Of a stretch of 28,792 nt of DNA, positions 23,486 to 28,792 are shown piece by piece. Each line of letters starts with the position of its first letter. The stretch's first letter is position 1. The translations under genes were made by a program, and so were the position numbers. The notes beneath the pieces are model-generated. The model was not told the origin of the DNA. It searched no databases and worked only from the letters and a program-made list of their open reading frames with translations. Source of the stretch: CAYXDR01 sp046498185 (GTDB lineage: Bacteria > Desulfobacterota > DSM-4660 > Desulfatiglandales > Desulfatiglandaceae); assembly GCA_046498185.1 (NCBI GenBank), contig JAWOBE010000001.1, positions 1 through 28,792 on the forward strand. Direction: 5' to 3'.

Positions 23486-25261
23486 TTACTCCTGACTTTC
23501 TACAAAACTTTTCAGTTTTCTGCTTCTGCTTGGATGTCGCAATTTACGCAGAGCTTTTGCTTCTATTTGTCTTATGCGTTCCCTGGTCACGTTGAAATCA
23601 CGTCCGACTTCCTCCAGGGTATGATCGGCTTTTTCCCCGATTCCGAAACGCATCCTCAAAACTTTTTCTTCTCTCGGTGTCAATGACCGTAAAACATTTC
23701 TTGTTTGTTCGGCAAGACCGAAATTAACAACGGCGTCACCGGGCGAAAGCACTTTTTTGTCCTCGATGAAATCTCCAAGATGGCTGTCTTCCTCTTCACC
23801 AATGGGTGTTTCGAGACTGATCGGCTCTTTGGCGATTTTTAGAACTTTACGCACCTTTTCAAGGGGGAATTCCATTTTTTCGGCGATTTCTTCGGGTGTG
23901 GGTTCTCTCCCATGCTCCTGAACCAGGTAACGGGATGTGCGGATCAACTTGTTTATCGTTTCGATCATGTGAACAGGTATCCTGATGGTCCTGGCCTGAT
24001 CTGCAATAGCCCTCGTGATCGCCTGTCTTATCCACCATGTGGCATAGGTACTGAATTTGTAACCACGTTGATATTCGAATTTATCCACCGCCTTCATCAA
24101 TCCGATGTTGCCTTCTTGAATAAGATCCAGGAACTGCAAGCCTCTGTTCGTGTATTTTTTAGCGATGCTAACGACAAGCCTCAAATTAGCCTGGATCAAT
24201 TCCGACTTGGCTTCTTTCGCTTTAGTGATATTCCCTTCGACCCGAGCAAGCACATTTTTCAGCTGCCTGGAGGTCATATTGGTGCGTTCTTTCAATTCTT
24301 TGATTACGGTACTCGCCCTGTCTGCGTTTTCCTTGAGGCAGAGCAGTTCGGCCTTGGTAATCCCCATCGGTTCAATGACATGATCGTCGGGCATATTCGG
24401 GTCAAGTTTCGAACACACACGGTTTATGTGATGGAGCGATTTTCCGCCGGCCTGGAGCATACAATTGGCGATTTCCCGTGCGGCCGCTTCCAGGCAGGCC
24501 GCTTCATCACGAAGCCGTTGCAGCATTACCTCCAGCTGCCTTTTTTCCAAGCTGAATGCGTTCACCATTGAAAGCAGCGTTTCCCTGTCCTTCCGAATTT
24601 CAGCGTTGAGCTTCTTTTTGGCCTGTTCGCTCATTCCGGCTTTGGCTACCTGCCTGCGCTTGGCTTTTATCTTTTCATGAAGCGTGCGGATTTCCTCGAT
24701 CAGAGCTATCAACGACTCTTTTCTTTCTCCGGCCTTCAGGGAGTTTATCTCTTCTTCATCGATGTCGTTGATGACATCCTTGAGTTTCAAGTTACCCGCG
24801 CGAAGCTGCTCCCCGAGCTCCAGGATATGCTCGACACCTATGGCACAGTCCAGCATGCAATTGAGGGCTCGTTTCTCGCCGGCCTCAATTCTTTTGGCGA
24901 TCTTTACTTCCCCCTCTCTGGTTAAAAGAGAGATGCAGCCCATTTCTTTCAGATACATTTTAACAGGGTCGGAAACACGGGACGCCGCATCGGGCAAGTC
25001 CAGACGGGGCGTTTCAGACTCATCGAGCTTTGCCAGTTTCTCCTTGGATTTTTCGGCTTTTTCCAGCTCATCCCTCGAGGCTTCGTCCACTACCATTATG
25101 TCAAGTTCCTCAAACATCAGCATGAGATCGTCAATGTTTTCTTCCGATGACACAAGATCGTTCGGCAGATCGTCGTTAAGCTCCTCGTAGGTGATGTATC
25201 CTTTGTTTTTCCCTATATCGATCAAACGTTTCAAGCTGACCATGTCGGGATTTTTGACCAT
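23486..25261 (-). CDS. rpoD: RNA polymerase primary sigma factor (sigma-70)
   Basis: Housekeeping sigma factor of 591 residues. Region 1.1 lies at the N-terminus (SLKRLIDIGKNKGYITYEEL); region 1.2 near 97-130 (DPVKMYLKEMG); a non-conserved helical segment fills the middle. Regions 2.1-2.4 show DLIQEGNIGLMKAVDKFEY and STYATWWIRQAITRAIADQ; region 3 IRIPVHMIE; region 4.2 has a helix-turn-helix in LEEVGRDFNVTRERIRQIEAKAL. GAGGGAAG precedes ATG 25261. It follows dnaG, as in the classic macromolecular-synthesis operon but with yqeY in place of rpsU. Confidence 0.97.
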   Translation of the reverse strand: MVKNPDMVSLKRLIDIGKNKGYITYEELNDDLPNDLVSSEENIDDLMLMFEELDIMVVDEASRDELEKAEKSKEKLAKLDESETPRLDLPDAASRVSDPVKMYLKEMGCISLLTREGEVKIAKRIEAGEKRALNCMLDCAIGVEHILELGEQLRAGNLKLKDVINDIDEEEINSLKAGERKESLIALIEEIRTLHEKIKAKRRQVAKAGMSEQAKKKLNAEIRKDRETLLSMVNAFSLEKRQLEVMLQRLRDEAACLEAAAREIANCMLQAGGKSLHHINRVCSKLDPNMPDDHVIEPMGITKAELLCLKENADRASTVIKELKERTNMTSRQLKNVLARVEGNITKAKEAKSELIQANLRLVVSIAKKYTNRGLQFLDLIQEGNIGLMKAVDKFEYQRGYKFSTYATWWIRQAITRAIADQARTIRIPVHMIETINKLIRTSRYLVQEHGREPTPEEIAEKMEFPLEKVRKVLKIAKEPISLETPIGEEEDSHLGDFIEDKKVLSPGDAVVNFGLAEQTRNVLRSLTPREEKVLRMRFGIGEKADHTLEEVGRDFNVTRERIRQIEAKALRKLRHPSRSRKLKSFVESQE

Positions 25262-25291
25262 TCGATCTTCCCTCCAGGATTATTGTCAAGG

Positions 25292-25329
25292 TCCGCTGCG
25301 CGGGCCTGTAAGCATCCGACTGCAGCGGA
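25292..25329 (-). promoter_or_regulatory. Hairpin in the rpoD leader
   Basis: TCCGCTGC (25292-25299) and GCAGCGGA (25322-25329) form a perfect 8-base stem with a 22-base loop, between the putative -10 box and the rpoD ribosome binding site. On the + strand it has five T after it, but no + gene ends there, so a leader structure is more likely. Confidence 0.4.
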
Positions 25330-25387
25330 TTTTTCATGAGGTGTCTTTCACCCGCAAGCCTGAAATTCGCTTCGGTCGGAAACCATT

Positions 25388-25393
25388 TTTATA
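25388..25393 (-). promoter_or_regulatory. Candidate -10 box of an rpoD promoter
   Basis: TATAAA on the - strand about 127 bases before the rpoD start. No good -35 box is found at 16-18 bases upstream, so it may depend on other contacts. It would allow rpoD to be expressed apart from dnaG. Confidence 0.35.
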
Positions 25394-25439
25394 CAATAGT
25401 GCCGTTCTGTAAGACTGCAACCGGTTATCCGCATTTTTA

Positions 25440-27209
25440 TCAATGCGCCGATGCAGGCGGCCATCCGCCCGCATTATCCCTGAGCCTTTTGATCTCAAGC
25501 ACCTTGTTCAATGCTTCGAGATCTTCTCCGGCGCCTGTAAGGCTTTCAGCTATATGGCGGTTTTCGATTTTTGTTTCGATTTCCGCCAGGGCCAGCTTGA
25601 CTTCATCGCCGGTGAATCGCGATCCTTCTAAATAAACTTCACGCAAATGGCTTTTGGCTTCCTCGCTTTCGAGATGCTCGTGCAGGAAATCGAAAGAGCA
25701 TTGTACCCCTTCTCCATGATATTGGAATATTTTGGTGACGATATCCCGCACGGCCGCATCTTCTATCAGGCAAACGCACTTGCATGATTTGAGTTTCTCG
25801 ACGGTTTTCGGATGATGTACCAGCAGGTTCAGTATGTGGAGGGCGTCGAAACGTTTTTCTATGGTACCTGCGGCAGGAGAAATCCATCTACGACTACGGG
25901 CTTCTTGCCGTCCCTTCTCAGCGGGGAGTTTCTCCAGTTCGCGCCACAGCATTTGTTCGGTGACGCCGAGCCGCTGGGATATTCTCTGAACATAAAGCGC
26001 TTGCTGCATTTCGTTTTCGATGGATGCAATAACAGGGAGAACAGCCTGGAGAATTTTGACATTTTGTTCCACTGAGCCGTCCTTGGTGTCGGTTTGCTGT
26101 TCAATAAAAAAATCAAACAATCCAGGTGCCTGTTCGATACGCGCTACAAATTTGTCCAGGCCATAGGTGTTCACATAACTGTCCGGATCGTAGCCTGATT
26201 CGAGCACGACGACCCGCGCACTCAGGCCTTCGTTCAAAAACAGGGGCAGACTTCTTACAGCTGCCTTTTTCCCTGCTTCGTCGGCATCGAAAACAAGAAA
26301 GACTTCACTTCCGTATCCCTTTAGTTTGCGTACATGCGATTTGGTGAGGGCGGTGCCGAGCGTGGCCACAACTTCGCTTAAGCCGTGGCGTTGAAGCGCG
26401 ATACAATCCATGTATCCTTCTACAACAATCACCCTGCCGGAACTTCTGATCGCGGAGGCGGCCGCCGGCAACCCGTATAAAAAATCGCTCTTATGGAAGA
26501 CGGGTGTTTCCGGGGTATTCAAATATTTGGGAAGAGAGTCGTCCAGGACCCTTCCCCCGAAGCCGACAACCTGGTTCCGTTGGTCCAGCAGCGGGAAGAC
26601 AACCCTTCCCCGGAACCGGTCGTATAATCTGCCACCGTTTCCGCGCACAATTACACCAGCTTCAACGGCCAGGTTCACATCGACACCGGCCGTTTGCAGC
26701 TGTTTCAACAAGCCGTCCCATTCGTTGGATGCAAACCCCAGGCGAAAAGCGCTTCGTGTATCAGGAATTATTTTCCGCCGATCAAGATAGCTCCTTGCCG
26801 GCTCACCCTTTTTCGGATTCTCCAGGATATGTTCAAAATACTTTGCCGAAATTTCATTTATTCTAAAAAGAGAGGTTCTGGTTTGGGCTTTTTTTTTCTC
26901 TTCGGGAGAGTAGGACGAGGGAGTGTAAGGAATCCCGTATTTTTCCGCAAGGTCGCGCATCGCCTCCGGGAAAGTGGTTCCGTGATACTCCATCCAAAAC
27001 GAAAAGACATCGCCGCCTTTTTTACAGCCGAAGCAATGAAAACTTTGTTTTTCGCGGTTCACGTTGAAAGAAGGATCGTTGTCTCCATGAAAAGGGCAGC
27101 GACCGACGTAATTGCGCCCTACCTTGCGCAATTCGACATACCGACCAATTAGTTCGACTATATCGACTGCCCGCTTGATTTCTTCTTTGGCCGAAATATC
27201 CGAAACCAT
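25440..27209 (-). CDS. dnaG: DNA primase
   Basis: Makes RNA primers at the replication fork and works with DnaB, also encoded in this window. It has 589 residues: an N-terminal CHCC zinc finger (Cys38, His41, Cys59, Cys62) with GRCPFHGDNDPSF, the polymerase core with FGGRVLDDSLPKYLN, the TOPRIM motifs VVEGYMD and FDADEAGKKA, and a C-terminal DnaB-binding helical region. The ribosome binding site before ATG 27209 is weak. About 178 bases separate its stop from rpoD. Confidence 0.97.
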   Translation of the reverse strand: MVSDISAKEEIKRAVDIVELIGRYVELRKVGRNYVGRCPFHGDNDPSFNVNREKQSFHCFGCKKGGDVFSFWMEYHGTTFPEAMRDLAEKYGIPYTPSSYSPEEKKKAQTRTSLFRINEISAKYFEHILENPKKGEPARSYLDRRKIIPDTRSAFRLGFASNEWDGLLKQLQTAGVDVNLAVEAGVIVRGNGGRLYDRFRGRVVFPLLDQRNQVVGFGGRVLDDSLPKYLNTPETPVFHKSDFLYGLPAAASAIRSSGRVIVVEGYMDCIALQRHGLSEVVATLGTALTKSHVRKLKGYGSEVFLVFDADEAGKKAAVRSLPLFLNEGLSARVVVLESGYDPDSYVNTYGLDKFVARIEQAPGLFDFFIEQQTDTKDGSVEQNVKILQAVLPVIASIENEMQQALYVQRISQRLGVTEQMLWRELEKLPAEKGRQEARSRRWISPAAGTIEKRFDALHILNLLVHHPKTVEKLKSCKCVCLIEDAAVRDIVTKIFQYHGEGVQCSFDFLHEHLESEEAKSHLREVYLEGSRFTGDEVKLALAEIETKIENRHIAESLTGAGEDLEALNKVLEIKRLRDNAGGWPPASAH

Positions 27210-27280
27210 CGGTACACATCCGGTTCATGGAGGCTGAACGGCCCTATGATGTCTCCGCCGGCGTCAACTGGGAGCCGTTT

Positions 27281-27724
27281 TCAGCTCAGCAGCTTTTTCG
27301 CCGCTTGGTTCACGTCTTTTCCCTGAGCCTTGCCCGCGAGCCGTTCCATCGCAGACTTCATCACCCTGCCAAGGTCTTTGGATCCTGAAGCGCCTACATC
27401 GGAAATTACTTGCTTGACCACTTCTTCTATCTGTTCCTGAGTCAACTGCTCTGGCAGATACTCATGTAGGATTTCTATCTCCGCGGATTCCTTCTGTGCC
27501 AGATCGAGCCGCCCGGCTTTGGTGAATTCCTCAATGGATTCCCTGTTTTTTCGGACCATCGATGAGACAACCGCCTGGAATTCTCGGTCATCGAGAGATT
27601 CGCCTTTTTCCACCTGCTTGTTTTTCAAAGCCGCCTTTAGCATCCTGAGGCACGAAAGCCTAGGCGCGTTTTTGGTTTTCATCGCTTCTTTTAGATCATC
27701 GAGAAGCTTTTCATTTAAGGACAT
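27281..27724 (-). CDS. YqeY / GatB-related domain protein
   Basis: A 147-residue cytoplasmic protein of the YqeY family, which is similar to the tail domain of amidotransferase subunit GatB and may bind tRNA; its cellular task is unproven. It shows the helical N-terminal part (LRMLKAALKNKQVEKG) and C-terminal MKSAMERLAGKAQGKDVNQAAKKLL. ATG 27724 is preferred over GTG 27733, because AGAGGTGG precedes it at a workable distance. In many bacteria it sits beside dnaG and rpoD, as here. Confidence 0.92.
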   Translation of the reverse strand: MSLNEKLLDDLKEAMKTKNAPRLSCLRMLKAALKNKQVEKGESLDDREFQAVVSSMVRKNRESIEEFTKAGRLDLAQKESAEIEILHEYLPEQLTQEQIEEVVKQVISDVGASGSKDLGRVMKSAMERLAGKAQGKDVNQAAKKLLS

Positions 27725-27783
27725 CTCCACCACCTCTGTCGGAAAGGGTTTAATCGGAGAATTAACAAAGTAAAAATAAGACT

Positions 27784-28536
27784 TTATTCCGCGGAGTCAA
27801 GCTCGACGGATACTTCACCGACGGCCGACAGGGCCTCCTTGAGATCCAGAGTGCCCTCATAAAGTGCTCTACCGGTGATCATACCTGTGACTCCGTCGCT
27901 TTCGAGTTCAGCGAGTGCCTTTACATCTCCGAGATCGCTAATGCCGCCCGATGCAATCACCGGGATGCGGACCTTTCCAGCGAGCGCCCTGGTGGCGTGA
28001 AGATTCGGTCCCGACTGCATTCCATCTTTGAGGATGTCGGTGTAGACCAGGGCAGCGGCCCCTGCATTTTCGAAGCGTTTTCCAAGATCGACCGGTGTAA
28101 TTTTGAGTTCACGGGTCCAGCCTTCCACCGCTACGTTGAGCCCTTTTGCGTCGATTCCGAGAATTATCCTTCCGGAATAGCGCCTGCAAGCTTCCGTTAC
28201 AAAATCCGGATCATCGTATACGGCCGTACCCAGAATAGCGAATTGAACACCCAGCTCGAAATAGGCTTCCAGCGAGGAAAAATTTCGGATTCCACCCCCC
28301 AGTTGGACCGGTATTGGAACCGAATCCACGATACGCCGGATGGCGTCTTCGTTTGCCGGTCTACCTCCGGCCGCTCCATCCAGGTCGACGACGTGGAGAC
28401 GCCGGGCGCCGCACCGCCACCAGTGCAAGGCCATCAGGTGCGGTTCGTCGGAAAATACGGTTTCATCATCCATGCGGCCCTGCCGCAATCGCACGCAACG
28501 GCCGCCTTTAAGATCTATAGCCGGGATTACCAACAC
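27784..28536 (-). CDS. hisA: Phosphoribosylformimino-5-aminoimidazole carboxamide ribotide isomerase
   Basis: TIM-barrel isomerase of histidine synthesis (ProFAR to PRFAR), 250 residues. Catalytic Asp8 is in PAIDLKGG and the second acid is in YTDILKDGM (about residues 165-173). The phosphate-binding motifs LGGGIR and ASGGI are present. The start is GTG 28536, giving MLVIPAIDL; GTGGAG lies about 10 bases upstream. No other his gene is visible, so the pathway is split or continues outside the window. Confidence 0.95.
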   Translation of the reverse strand: MLVIPAIDLKGGRCVRLRQGRMDDETVFSDEPHLMALHWWRCGARRLHVVDLDGAAGGRPANEDAIRRIVDSVPIPVQLGGGIRNFSSLEAYFELGVQFAILGTAVYDDPDFVTEACRRYSGRIILGIDAKGLNVAVEGWTRELKITPVDLGKRFENAGAAALVYTDILKDGMQSGPNLHATRALAGKVRIPVIASGGISDLGDVKALAELESDGVTGMITGRALYEGTLDLKEALSAVGEVSVELDSAE

Positions 28537-28556
28537 TTCTTCGTTTCTCCACTTTT

Positions 28557-28792
28557 TTAAAGGCCGGGGTACTTTTCGAGCAGGGAGTCAAGCCCGTAAG
28601 CCGCGAAAGATTCAACCGTAAGCCACCGTCCGCCTCGTTTAAAAAAACCTACAAGATCCAGGAGGTTTTCCGAAAGGGACCCCTGCGCCCTATCAAATCA
28701 ACCCCACCAGATAAGAGCCCCGTCGGAAATTCTTATCAGATACAGATCGAATGCTGCCGAAGCGGTACAGATTTGACAGGACACAGGAATCC
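28557..28792 (-). pseudogene. C-terminal part of an unidentified protein with an in-frame TGA
   Basis: The - strand frame ending with TAA at 28557-28559 reads as a continuous protein-like sequence to the window edge, except for a TGA at 28698-28700. Before it: AAFDLYLIRISDGALIWWG; after it: FDRAQGSLSENLLDLVG, then KRGGRWLTVESFAAYGLDSL and an end in YPGL. The amino-acid pattern and codon use look real on both sides, and the spacing of 20 bases to hisA fits an operon. The TGA could be a nonsense mutation, a sequencing error, or recoding. I do not recognise the family with certainty. The 5' end is outside the window. Confidence 0.5.

Noticed and set aside
25292..25334. Stem plus T-run on the + strand as a terminator
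   Set aside because: No + strand gene lies upstream; the structure fits better as part of the rpoD leader on the other strand.
1..28792. Genome-wide reassignment of TGA to an amino acid
   Set aside because: Many genes here (ribF, the hydratase, korD, korA, korB, dnaB) end with TGA at the expected length and are followed at once by the next gene.
1..28792. Mobile elements, CRISPR arrays, prophage or toxin-antitoxin genes
   Set aside because: No transposase, integrase, regularly spaced direct repeats or small paired genes were found on either strand.

Overview
The window looks like a chromosomal segment of a strictly anaerobic, Gram-negative bacterium of the Desulfobacterota (deltaproteobacterial) type. 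The lineage is inferred from three things. The housekeeping order is rpsF-rpsR-DUF2232-rplI-dnaB and yqeY-dnaG-rpoD-tRNA. There is an oxygen-sensitive 2-oxoacid:ferredoxin oxidoreductase. There is also a heterodisulfide-reductase-like (Hdr) cluster that includes a selenocysteine HdrA. No mobile element, CRISPR array or phage gene was seen.

The left half (1-15087) is all on the + strand. It starts with ribF, cut at its 5' end by the window edge. A catabolic block follows: ADP-forming acyl-CoA synthetase, enoyl-CoA hydratase, korD-korA-korB-korC and a Gate-domain membrane protein. After a good promoter (7875-7903) comes the Hdr block. Its first gene is a 590-residue membrane protein that joins a five-helix b-type cytochrome, a periplasmic c-heme site, two ferredoxin clusters and an HdrC domain. 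Next come HdrB and then HdrA. HdrA is a single 1006-residue gene read through an in-frame TGA at 11060-11062, with a SECIS-like hairpin 15 bases downstream; read conventionally it would be split in two. A Tat-exported ApbE closes the block.

The right half (15053-28792) is all on the - strand. In transcription order from the right edge it holds: the interrupted tail of an unidentified protein, hisA, yqeY, dnaG, rpoD, tRNA(CAU), a terminator, a NIF3-like gene, a zinc-ribbon coiled-coil gene, RNase P RNA, yggT, rpsF, rpsR, a DUF2232 gene, rplI, dnaB and hflX. The two halves converge with a 35-base overlap of apbE and hflX.

Proposed joint function (inference): the acyl-CoA enzymes and Kor release reducing equivalents as reduced ferredoxin. 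The Hdr proteins would then pass electrons through flavins and [4Fe-4S] clusters to the membrane cytochrome, and on to quinone or a periplasmic c-type cytochrome. No hydrogenase, formate dehydrogenase or FlxABCD genes lie next to the Hdr genes, so the electron donor is open.

The most noteworthy items are the selenocysteine, double-flavin HdrA; the membrane HdrC/b/c cytochrome fusion; a hairpin repeat found after two genes of the catabolic region with compensating base changes; a probable ATC start codon for hflX; and an rpsF leader with four alternating complementary blocks.
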